64,000 bases of DNA, from positions 14,057,001 to 14,121,000 of the forward strand of contig NC_082612.1 of the NCBI RefSeq assembly GCF_030936135.1, in the 5' to 3' direction. The stretch is from Gavia stellata. Taxonomy: Eukaryota > Chordata > Aves > Gaviiformes > Gaviidae. Under the pieces are notes generated by a model. That model ran no database searches and was not told where the DNA came from. It was given only the letters and a program-made list of their open reading frames with translations. Positions within the stretch are counted from its first letter, which is position 1; every line of letters begins with the position of its first letter. The translations under genes were made by a program, and so were the position numbers. This document shows positions 50,401-61,324 of this stretch, piece after piece.

Positions 50401-53400
50401 GGTAGTTTTAGGAAAGCTTAATTGCAACTTAACGTACAGGTAAGTATACATCATTGCATTTGTAAAGTGAAACTTGTTGCTATAAATTTAATATAGGTGA
50501 CAATATTATGAATGCCTCCTCTGCTTTAACCAAATGCCCTAGAAAATATAAAATGAATCAGTAAGAAAGAAAGGGATTAACACTTGTTCTTAGTTACATC
50601 TAAGTCAGTTTTGACTTCAGGAGCTCTGACACATTGCTAAAAATGACAAGCTCTCTTTATAACTCTGCAGTCAGAAAATGCACTTACCTGAAGCGAGTGA
50701 TCTAGTATGTGGTGAAAAAACATTTTAATAAACCAAACAGTGGAACATTACTTAGGGCAGTGTTCAAGTATTTCCAGTAATAAAGAGAATCCTCTTATTT
50801 CTTCTTTTAAACTGCAGAGTGGATATTAGTACATTGTTACGCTGCTCCACAGGAGAAGAAAATTAATTTCCAGCATTTGTGAATATTATTTAATTTTCTC
50901 AATAAGGTATATGTTCTCTAAAGTAGAGAGCAGTACGTTTGTAAACAAAACTAAAAAAAAAAATCTCTGAACATGGGTTGTGCCCAGTGTCTCAGCCTCA
51001 TGCTGTATATTCCAAAGACTCAAAGTAAGCAGTCACATCGCAACATTGGCCGATTTGCTCACACTTACATGTAATTAGTACTTACCCCATTAATTTTGCT
51101 GCTCCCAGTGAGTGGGGAAACCACAGAGAAGCAAATGCTGCCAGATCCCTGTCAAACAGAAGCCAGTTTTTAGAAGGATTGTTTCACATTCTCCTAGGAA
51201 CAGTCCCCAGACAAGACCTGCCATGCTAACAACTTAAAGAACAAAGAAATGACACTTTCTAACACAAGAGTTAACAAAATACTACAGGCTGATAAAAGCA
51301 AGAATTGTTATACAACAGCTTGAACTGGCCTCCTCCAGTCAAAGGGGACACCAAGCACACCCCTAAAATGCAAGGTGCTGTTTGCTTGCTCTACACACGC
51401 ATAGGTATGCCTTCCCCGGGACACGTTCTGCATTATAAAAGGAATCTTATTGGTTGGGATATACTCTAAATCCCTAAAGCTTCAAATTTAAAGTGCACAA
51501 CTTAATTAACATTCTGTTACCCAATGCAAGACAGGTGAGGTAAGGAATTTGAAAAACAAATAGGTAAGTCAGGTGATATGCTAAGCTTCTGTTGTTTTGG
51601 TTGATTTCTCATAAAAAATGCTTTGGGCTGTGGGTTTTTTTCTGTGGTGTGTTGGGTTTGGGGTTTTGTGTTTGTTTAAATCTGGTGATGCATCAGATAT
51701 TTAGAATCCTGGGCCTGACTTCTTTGTGCTGGAAAATACAGGGAGGGTTAGGAAGGCAAAACTTTTTAAGGGAAAGCAAGATGAGCTAGGCTTTCTCTCT
51801 GTGGAATTTGCACCCAGCAGCATCAATCCAAGAGTGTGCAGACCAGGGCTGTGCACGGCAGGGTTGCTTCCCGCTGGCTCAGCACCTCAGTATACTTCCC
51901 TTGAGAATAGGGAATGAAGGACAGGGAAAGAAAAAATGTAACATGCATGGATCTTGCCACAATAAGGGGTTAGGACATACCCAGGTCACACAGAAACAGT
52001 TTCTAAACGTTGGGGCCCAGGAGCATGGGCCAGCTGCACAATCTCAGATACTAGGGTAAAGGGATTCATACTAAGCACCTACAGTAGGAAGATGCATTGT
52101 GTGACATCCAATATGTCTGAGCATATTGCGGTAAAAGCCTAAGGAAGCATCTGTGCAACTGTTTTAACATTAACCTAGGAACACACAGCACTATGTAGAC
52201 TAAAGACGCCATCTGTTCTCTGCTGATGGCCCCTCTGCAATGCTAACAGGGGAGGCTCAGATAAAGACAATTTTCTCTAAAGGAAAACCAAAAAACCTCT
52301 CACACAGGTTAACTTCTGAAAAGGAGTTTCAGCCTAGTGCTCAAGCTCAAACATCAGAGTTAAGAATCAAAAGAAAATACTACAGTCAGAAACTACAGCC
52401 ATGCAAAGCAGAACGAACCCTCAACAGTATATGTACCAAAATGGGAACAGTAGGTAAACCAGCAACGCTTGGAATTACTACTCTGTTTTGGCTACAACAG
52501 CATAGGAGCCAATATAGCTACTTTCTATTCCATCCCATAATTTAATGTCAAGGATTTTACCACTTGGCTCATTTTGGGACAGTTTAGACAATAAACTGCA
52601 AATGTAATTCAGCAAGCAAACTGGAATTTCTGCAAAGAGATGTATTCCCCCAAGATTAGGCCTCAATCATTTTTTTCCCCTTCTTATAGTATAAAACACA
52701 GCAAGTTCTTTACCAGGTGAACAAGCTCTCCGTCCATCTGTATCCATCTGCAGACTCCGACGGTATTTTTTTTCCCCTTAATCAAAGTGCTGGAGACTGT
52801 CTTGCTAGAAAGAATTATGAGAACCTGTTGATTGCCAGGCTTGCCACAGAGCAAGTGCAGCAAGCACAATTATAACAGGGTGAGAAGCACCTGTCATTTT
52901 AAAAACAGCAATCAAGGAGAGTTACTAACAAGCTCCTGAAGCTCAACCACCACCTGAGAGGACTTCTTGTAGGGATTAAGGAGGATTACTGGGTTAAAAA
53001 TGCCTAATGTAGAGAAGGTGATATACTTTTAAGTAAACCAGCTAATGCAACTGAAAACAATAGACTCATTTTTCTAGTACAGGCAGACTGTAGGACTCTA
53101 ATTAAAATATGTTTTCATAACTTGAACAGCATTCAGTCTAATCTGAGTTTATCTGATTGTGAGGTTTAACTTGTTATTAACACGGTGTTAATAATATTGT
53201 GGAGGCACCCAGAAGATGTAGATATTAGAAAGACGTGTTTTCTGAAGCGTATTAAAAAAAAAAAAACAGTAGAGGGCACACTTCCCAAATGCCTTTTTCT
53301 TCCTGAGCATCTGCACAGCATCAAATCACTTATAACTGGGTATATGCCAGCAACATACAGATACAGTAAGGTACAGATACAGTGCAAGGTGTGGTTCAAG

Positions 53401-53617
53401 CTATATAGTACCTATACAGATACTACAGGTTATGCAGTGCAGTCATTTCAGTGAAGCCACTAACATTAGTTTGGGTCCTGCGTGTTGTCTTTACTATGTC
53501 TCATGAACTGTCCTTTGAGTTCCGAAGGGAGCAGTACCCTGTGCAGCATGTTCTGCGGGGGTCATTCCCTCCAGGGAAAGAACACAGCAACAGGAGCGTT
53601 GGTTCGGAGCTACTAGA
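38407..53617. other. Long non-coding stretch upstream of SCOC
   Basis: Fifteen kilobases with no supported gene. The longest frame (44646-44137 minus, 169 codons) shows no domain, no compositional signal and no splice context. The stretch holds a C10T14 tract at 47289-47312, a GT-rich patch at about 51626-51690, CNE-like AT-rich blocks at about 40420-40600 and 46970-47280, and a 21-base palindrome at 53174-53194. A distal SCOC enhancer or an unannotated lncRNA could lie here. Confidence 0.5.
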
Positions 53618-54028
53618 TCACAGAATCGCTAAGGTTGGAAAAGACCTGTAAGATCAGCAAGTCCAACCATCGACTAACACCACCATGCCCACTAAACCAT
53701 GTCCCGAAGTGCCACGTCTACACGTTTATTGAGCACCTCCAGCGACGGTGACTCCACCACCTCCCTGGGCAGCCTGTTCCAGTGCTTGACAACCCTTTCA
53801 GTGAGGAAATTTTTCCTAATATCCAGCCTAAACCTCCTCTGGAGCAACTTGAGGCCCTTGCCTCTTGTCCTGTCACTTGTCACTTGGGAGAAGAGGCCAA
53901 CACCCCCCTCACAACAACCCCCTTTCAGGCAGCTGCAGAGAGCGATGAGGTCTCCCCTCAGCCTCCTCCAGACTGAACACCCCCAGCTCCCTCAGCCGCT
54001 CCTCATCAGACCTGTGCTCCAGACCCCT
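53618..54028 (-). mobile_element. CR1 LINE 3' fragment abutting the SCOC CpG island
   Basis: Minus-strand CR1 beginning 'tcacagaatcgctaaggttgg'. The minus frame 53883-53692 gives the RT C-terminal tail ([14 protein letters not shown], then [17 protein letters not shown]). It ends at about 54028 within 'agacccctcc', directly next to the CpG-rich promoter DNA. A small deletion in the 'cctcctcttctccag' block (here 'cctcctccagactg', near 53960) breaks the frame relative to the other copies. Confidence 0.93.
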
Positions 54029-54900
54029 CCCCGTGAGCCACCCGCACGGCAGGTTTGCTCGGAGGTTCCCGGGGCTCTGCCAGCCTCCCCGCAGCCGAGG
54101 GAGTCGGGCGCGGAGGACGCCGGCCTGGCCTCGGTTTCTTCCCGACACAGGGCGCAGCCACCAGCCGCCGGCTGAGGGCCGCCGCTCCCAGCGCGCGCAC
54201 CGCTGCGCGAGCACAAAACGAACGTCTCGCCAAAACGCGTATTGGCTCGACCGCGTGCTTACTGGTTACTGACATGATTCTACCTAGAGACGTGATTCTA
54301 CCGACAGTTCAGCGGGATTTAAGGGGAAAGGGCCGCGGACGACTAAAAAACACCCGCGAGGCAGGCGGGGGCTGAGGACGCCCCCCTGCCCCACGCGCGG
54401 CGGGGCGGGCCGGCCCCGCCGGCCCCGCCCCGCCGCCCCCATTGGCTAGCGCGGACGGAGCCCTGTGCGCGCGCAGGGCCAGCTGCCGGGGAGGCGGCGC
54501 AGGCGCAGCGGGGAGGCGCACAGCTGCGGCCGGGCCGGGGCGCGGGGCGCAGCGCGCAGGGAGGCGGCGGCGGCGGCAGGTGAGGAGGCGGGGCGGGGCG
54601 GCGCGGCCGGGCCGCGGCGGCGGTAGGCAGGATGCTCTAGGCCGCGGGGCGCGGGGGGGGGTGCGCTGCGCGGGCAGGGCCGCGGAGCTGCCGGCGGGCC
54701 CTGCGCGGAAGCCCTCTGCAGTGCTGCCGCCCCCCGGCAGCGGGTCCGGCGGCCGAGCGCTGCCGTTTAACCGTGCCTGCTCCGTCCTGCAGCGAAGGGC
54801 AGGGAGGGGGTGCGGCGGTGCGAAGGCGCGCGTCCCTGCAGGCCTGATGCCGGTGGCACGGCGGCCCCTGATAACGGCGGAAGGGGGCGGGCAATGAAGG
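54029..54900 (+). promoter_or_regulatory. SCOC: SCOC CpG-island promoter
   Basis: Dense CpG island ending near 54900. Overlapping GC boxes (ggggcgggcc and gccccgccccgcc, about 54401-54440) lie just upstream of an inverted CCAAT box (ATTGG at 54441), a classic Sp1 plus NF-Y arrangement. A second ATTGG lies at 54241. NRF1-like motifs (tgcgcgcgca near 54466; gcgcaggcgca near 54497) follow. There is no TATA box, as expected of a housekeeping gene with dispersed initiation. The start site probably lies between about 54445 and 54560, judged from element order and the downstream donor at 54580. Confidence 0.8.
54450..54579 (+). other. SCOC: SCOC non-coding first exon (predicted)
   Basis: The GC-rich leader ends at a good donor (GGCGGCAG|GTGAGG, intron from 54580). 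The left boundary is estimated. An open frame across this region starts only at TTG (54442). If spliced to exon 2 it would stop at a TGA overlapping the SCOC start (55289-55291), so the exon is most likely 5' UTR. Intron 1 runs from 54580 to 55237. Confidence 0.6.
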
Positions 54901-55287
54901 GGGCCCCTCTGCTCCTCGGTTTCTTTAATAGCCCATTCCAGAAAGATCGGTGCTGAGAAGGCGGCAGTTGCATCATTGGAAGACAGGGTTGTTTTATGTG
55001 TTAAGAGAGTAATCTGGATGAGTTGTTTTTGTAAACCGAAGCGTAGTTACTTGAAGAATCATATTTACATACCACATAAGGCTCTAAGAAAAATAATGTT
55101 AAGCCTAAGGCAGAACAACTTTTTTTTAAGTGCTGGCTTTTCAACACCAATGAGAGAAATGCATCTCAACTCCAAATATAAAGGCCGTTACATTAACGGT
55201 TGCCTCACTGTTCTTTTTTTTGTTTCCCTTTAAGCAGAGCATCACTCAGGAAGACGCTCTTCAAAAGTGGAAAGAGCCCCTTCTACA

Positions 55288-56216
55288 ATGATGAATGCCG
55301 ACATGGATGGTATAAGTTCTTAATGTTCTTGTTCTTCATTGTTATTTTTTCTACTTAATTTCCAACCATTACAGAGGGTGCATTAAAACTCATATGGTTT
55401 ATTGCAGCTGTTGAGGCTGAGAATCAGGTGGAATTAGAAGAGAAAACACGGCTTATTAATCAAGTTTTGGAACTGCAGCACACACTTGAAGGTTAGCCAT
55501 TTGACACATCAGATTTATTTTACAAACACACAATAATAAGCAAAAGAAGAGAGCCTTACTGTTCTGCCCTACCTCAGTCAAGATGTCCAGAAGTATGTCA
55601 GATACGCAGTTGAAGGTACATAAGCAAGGTCTCAGAACTATTTTTTTGTTTTCCTCTTTATGCAACATAATGCTTGCTCAACTCTCGTAATAGACACCAG
55701 GCAGGAGGGGCGATGTGGTTCCCTTTCCCAGGCTCCTTAATTGACGTACATCATCAAGTCTGCTCATCACTGAACTTTTGTTTCCAGATACTTTAGTTTG
55801 CAACAGCTTAATCCAAAAATTCAAGAAAAGAATAAACAGACAGACTAACAGTAAGATTGTGTAACAAGTTTGTCAAAATACTGTACTACAAAATAATAAA
55901 AGAAAAATGGGCTTTAGATAAAACTTGTGAGTAGCACAGTGTTTTATAAGATAATACCTTATGGCAACGTTTCCCGCATTAAAAGTGTGAATAGTTGGAT
56001 GTAGGCACATAGAACATATTCATTATTGTATGCAATAGTGTCTAATATTTTTCTTATAATATCACCTTCGCAGATCTCTCAGCACGAGTAGATGCTGTTA
56101 AGGAAGAAAACTTGAAACTGAAATCAGAAAACCAAGTTCTTGGACAGTATATAGAAAATCTGATGTCAGCGTCTAGTGTTTTCCAAACAACTGACACAAA
56201 AAGCAAAAGGAAGTAA
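55288..56216 (+). CDS. SCOC: Short coiled-coil protein SCOC
   Basis: The spliced CDS joins 55288-55309, 55408-55491 and 56074-56216 and encodes 82 residues, the length of the common vertebrate isoform. Exon 2 begins after an acceptor at 55236-55237 (tttaagcag). Introns have GT-AG ends and both interrupt codons after base one (GAT G|gtataag ... ttgcag|CT; GAA G|gttagc ... cgcag|AT). The protein starts MMNADMDAVEAENQ and ends TDTKSKRK. About residues 12-65 form one coiled coil ([36 protein letters not shown]). SCOC is a Golgi/cytosolic adaptor reported to bind ARL1-family GTPases and to act with FEZ1 and UVRAG in starvation-induced autophagy. That comes from family knowledge. I chose the first of two adjacent ATGs to match other vertebrates. 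The frame upstream hits TAA just before the acceptor. Identification is secure from near-complete identity with the mammalian protein as I recall it. Confidence 0.97.
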
Positions 56217-58465
56217 GGGTTGACTCACAGATGATGTCATTGTATTGCTGCTGTCTTTTTTTGGTTTAATTGGCATAGGCTACATGAGCTAAAATACCTT
56301 AGTTTGTGGCTTTACTGGATACCTGAAGATTATAAACTTTGGTGATAAACAGAATTAAGAACATTACCATGAACAGGAGACATAAGTTTGTGTATTGTTA
56401 AGATTAAGCAATGTGCAAATGTAGTGTAGAGACTTAACTAAACTCTTTCATATTTGTTTTAAAAATGAGCATATCTTGTTAAAAATTGGATTCAGTTTGT
56501 CAGGTTAAACAAAAGTCTGTTGGCGCTCTTTGAGGTCTTAGGGTAGTGTTCTGACTAGCAAAATAATACAGCTGTTATATTGTGTGGAAACCTCATTTGA
56601 TAAAAATACTCAAAGTCTAATTGCATCACCTTTTTCACCTCAAATGTATTTAGATTACTGTATTGTACTGTCCATAACTCTGCAAAGCAACTTTAAACAA
56701 AAACCTAGAAACCAGTTAGGAATTTCTATGAAGTAATAACAGTATGATGTTATTCGCAGGGCTTGCGTACAGAAAAACAGTGAAGATTTTTTGGGAATGG
56801 GGAGGGTAAGGGAAGAGGAACAAAGATAAGCAATATGCATCAGGGAAGTACCAAACTGATGCAGTATCAGAGTGTTTGTAGTTTGTAAGATGTACGCTTC
56901 AAACCATTTTCACTTTCCTGGTTCCTCAAAGAATGATCAGGCACAGCATCATGATGTATGATATTCCTAAAGTTTTTCAGTGGTGTGATAAAGAGTGAAA
57001 TTAAAAACCCAAGTAATAAGCTTTACAGGAACAGAAGGTCAACAATGTTCCTTGTGCTCATTGTGAACAATCTGCAGAGACGAAATGAGAACAAGTCTTT
57101 CCTTGCCACCTTCTACTTTCCTCCTGAAGTGCCAAACTTGTCTTTGCTTCAGGCCTTACAGCAACTGTTTCCCTGCCCCAGAGCCTGAGCTGTGAAATAC
57201 CTCTTGAGGCACTGCACAAAAACACCTAAGGCAGAAGACTGCAGGGGAACAAAGTTGGCTTTTGCCTCTCAGATCTGTGCTGCTCTGAGCAATGCCTAAT
57301 GTCAAGCTGCCCTGTTTTTTACTGGCTTGGCTGTTTGTTAGCAAGTTTTGTAAAGGAGCTCAGCCAGATTATTGGTCTGAGCACTTCCCATAGAGGCGGC
57401 ATGTCTAGCATGATCAGTATTAAGGGAGAGCAGAAGCTGGAGCACAAACAATGATGTAAGTTTTAGCAGTACTCAGCTGCATCTGTTTCATCTTGCCATA
57501 CAGCAGCGTTGCAGACTTATCTATGGCTGTTAACTAGAACTGAGGTCTGTCTCTTCACTAATGAAGCCATTGTACTTTGCCTTTTAACAAAAGAAAACCA
57601 CTAGTTCAAGATTCTCTTTCAACCTTGCTGTGATGGATTCTATAAAATATAGCTGCAGGAACTGAATGAGTGGATGTAATAGTAGAAAAAATCCCTCTCA
57701 AACTCCCAAGTTTCTTGGCAGCTAAGGACTGCTGTGTTTCAAGTGTAGGCTGGCATTGTGAGGTTCCCCCGTCCCGAAGGAGGGGTCTCCCATGTCTCCC
57801 CAATTAAGATGACTATACAGTGCTCACTGAAGTGTCAGCAAAGTCTGACGATTGCAAACAAAGCACTAATAGTTCAGTCTCGAGGGCTGTTTACAAGTTG
57901 GAGTCAAGAAACCTGATGATGAAAAAGTTTTACCCACCAAGGCACAAATGACTGACATCATTTGTGCCACGGGCTCCTGTGAACATCCAAAATTACTTTT
58001 AATCTTCTATGGACTACTGTCTCACTTTACTGCCTAAATGGAACTCTAAATACATCCAAGAATTGCTAGCAGGTAGAGTAGATCACTTAGTTAGTCCAGG
58101 GTTTGAGCATTAAAAAAACAATCACACTAAGCACTTGAGTTCTAAAGATTGCATTGCATTACAGCCATCCTAGCTTTAAAGCCATGTCACTGCACATCTC
58201 CATCTGCACTGCAGGAGATCAGGTGGTAACAGAGCATGCGCATGTTAGACTTCAGCAATTGCCCAAGATCAAGTAATCTTCAAATCATCGTTTTGTATTG
58301 TAAGATTGGATAGTGGTATTTTATCCATCGGTGTGTATATAGTAGTCATTTCATCTAGATACCATTTCACATCCCACTACTGTGGCCTTCATTTAACTTA
58401 TGAACATTTTAAAGATGTTGTATTTCTGCCTTTACACTAAATAAAAACTTTTGATTTGTCTCTAT
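56217..58465 (+). other. SCOC: SCOC 3' UTR with poly-A signal
   Basis: No other exon is seen after the stop. The first convincing poly-A signal context is AATAAA at 58440-58445, which puts mRNA cleavage at about 58460. That gives a 3' UTR of about 2.2 kb. Frames within it (for example 56958-57188) are chance. Earlier signal variants could give shorter forms. Confidence 0.6.
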
Positions 58466-60380
58466 CAGTTTTGTTTAATATTTGTTAACCCTAAAACTTC
58501 TCATAAGTACCTGTTGTCAAAAGGTGGACAAGTAGTAGGGTTTGCCATCGTCTTAATTGTTTCTACATAGCTGAAGTACCTGAAAGACTAGATGTCATTA
58601 GCAAATTTTGAGATTAAGCCTGGGTTAATTAATTTATTTTCAGCAAGCTTCTAGTTCCTGACTCACTTGGTATTTTCACCCATGAATCTTACATTTCTGT
58701 ATGCTTTTCTGTTCTGGCTAAAGGAAAAGGATTGGTAGACTGCATCCAGTGTTGTCAAAGCTACAACTTGAAGTTCTCCCACAGGGAGAGGTGCAAGCCA
58801 AGCTAGAATAAAAGAGATTTTACCTTTTCCTACATAGGTAACGAGCTCTACAGTAGACAGAAACCAGAATTATTACTTCATCATACCTTCATGAAGGTAG
58901 AAGCTAACTGAGGAGTAACTTCAGATGTAATGAAATAAAAAGGCTTCAGTCCTACTTAGCCTTCCCTGAATATAGAAAATTCTCAGTCCAGGATTTGGTG
59001 TCCTCGGTACGACGGCTTTTACTAAGCTATGATGTAGCCGGTGGTTGTGCAGGCTGCAGAGGTCAGATACTCGTGGAGTTCCAAAGATGACTGACAGTTT
59101 TAATAGCAAGGCATTCTGGAAGTGGATTATCATTAAGTTTGTTAATTTCAAAGCCCTTTCAAGCAGCCATGATAGCAAGATAAAGTATTTTTTCCCAAAA
59201 TACCTGTTCAGATATAAATGGACTACACACAGGAACTGCGGCTGAAATCTCAAATGTTGCAAGTGTCTATGAAAGGGGGGTTTCCCCTTTTGCCTGGCTT
59301 TCTAGATTTAGAGCCTCAAATCCCCAAAGCTCTGATACTTCTCCCCTAATTACTAGCATAAGACTAGGTCCAAGTAAGCAGATGTGCAGAAGGACGTCTT
59401 CTATCTCCAGGTTCCACGTAATCGAAGTCATTAAGTCAGTATTGAAGTGAGATAGGTCTTCCAGAGCCAGTATTATTGCAAACAGCACCCTTGAGTCATG
59501 GCCTCACAAGACCATTTTACCCATAATAAATGGCTCCTTATTAACTGAAGTGAGGTACAAGCAAAGATGTTGACGGGGCATTAAGCAAGACTTTATGGGA
59601 TCCTTAAGTTCAAAACCCTAAGGGAAGACTAGCATCCCCTGTGGGGTGACCAATCCCTGGAGTAAGTACCTCACATCAAACAAAAAAAACCCCCAAACAA
59701 ACAAAAAACCCAACCCCAAACCCACACCCAAATGCTGTAACACTTCCAAAGGAGTTTTACCAGGCTCAGACCAGATTCATTCAAAAGGCGTGCTGAAATG
59801 CTTCCTGACAGCTCACAGTAGTGTTACTAGCAGGATGCCGCATTGGTAACAACTTCTATCTATTGCTGAAAAGTCACAGGCAGGAGGAGGAATCTGAAGT
59901 CTTCACTTCTTACCTGTGGTATGTAGACCCTAAATAAAGAGGAGGGAACTTGCATTTAACTTCAAAAAAAAAAAAAGAAAACAAACCCAAACAAAAACCT
60001 AGAGGCCTTTCCATGTAGTTCACACAAAGTTGAGTCCAATATAATTAACTTTTGAACACTTCAACATGAGCACTTGAAGGCACTGGCTTCTTCGTTAGGG
60101 TTAATTAAGCACTCATTTGTTAGAGACTTCCATGGAATCTTTGCTGACTCAATTTGCTGTGAAAATATTTCTTTTTTAAGTGAACTACTTGCCAGGCACA
60201 AGGAAATCTATTAGGTTCCTTATGAATTAATGTATTTCTACTACTAGTTTTAATATATGACTACTTTTGCTAGCATTTTACATCCCACTAATATTATAGG
60301 CAGCTGCCAAGCAGCAAGAGGTTTCTGGTGACTGCAGTTTTATTGTTTGTTTTAATATACAGCTGAACTTTAACAAAACA
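58466..60380. other. Intergenic DNA between converging SCOC and CLGN
   Basis: No gene is supported. Low-complexity A/C-rich tracts lie at about 59678-59735 and 59963-60000. Transcription from both sides is expected to terminate in or near this stretch. Confidence 0.55.
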
Positions 60381-60384
60381 AATT

Positions 60385-61324
60385 TTTTTTACAATATACA
60401 GTTTATTTAAACTATATTATGAGAATGCCCAGTTACTCACATCTGTAAAAAACTTAATCCATCAAAAATTCTTATCTATATTAATAAATTTCATGTTAAG
60501 CAAGAATTATTAAATATTTTTAGGAGGCAATGTACACTTAGCAAGTATTCTATAAACAGAGGTTATACCACTCTGGCTTGGAACATGAAAACTAAAAAAG
60601 TTTGAAAAAATCATCTGTATATCACTTCTGCCGATGTAATATCTGCATTCAAAAGTAAAACAAGTCACATCAATTACCACTTTTTCCATGACTATTCTAT
60701 TTTAAAATATCTTTTAAAAATAAATTACTGTAACCAATGTCTAAAGTGAACAGGTGACCACCCATGTAACAAGATCAACTAAAATAAATAATTTACAATA
60801 AAAATTGTTGCTAGCACTAAATCATCATACAAAAACAATTATTGCATTTAGCTCTGCACAGAAGAAGATACCTTTTCTCACAGCAATGTGAACTGCTATA
60901 GATGCTACATCTATACTATCATCCTCTTTTAGCTGAAAAGTGTAAACAGCTAATTTTGTGCTAGAGCTGCAAAAATGTTTTAATTTATTCATGTTTTTAA
61001 AAATATTTAGTTTATGTCCAACTAATACTAATTTCTAGGAATCTTCAAATCTTAAGATTATCTTCACCTTAAAATCAGTTGGCCGACTTTTATTCTGAAT
61101 TCAAAACATCAGCTAACTCCTCACAGATAGTATTTCTCCTTAAAAAAGGGAATCAAGGAAGTTTGGGAAGGTGAAAAGAGGTTAGAGAATTAAAACAGGA
61201 GGTTAAGTAGCAATGAGTCTCCCTTTTTCCTTCAAATCTCAGGAACTTGTATGCTGCCAGGCCTACTGAAGTGGCATACCAGAAGTTATATTATCCAGAC
61301 CTACAAATACTAGCTGGAAGTAAC
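60385..61324 (-). other. CLGN: CLGN 3' UTR (predicted)
   Basis: Downstream of the CLGN stop on the minus strand the sequence is very AT-rich and lacks frames. Minus-strand poly-A signals (AATAAA, read as tttatt on plus) occur at 60402-60407 and 60339-60344. The first would place cleavage at about 60385, giving a UTR of about 0.9 kb. The boundary is an estimate. Confidence 0.5.

Noticed and set aside
54976-55233. 85-codon frame inside SCOC intron 1
   Set aside because: It runs into the acceptor tract with a stop just before exon 2 and has no homology that I can see.
54442-55291. N-terminal extension or upstream ORF of SCOC from the GC-rich first exon
   Set aside because: The frame begins at TTG, not ATG, and after splicing ends in a TGA overlapping the SCOC start. 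No evidence of initiation.
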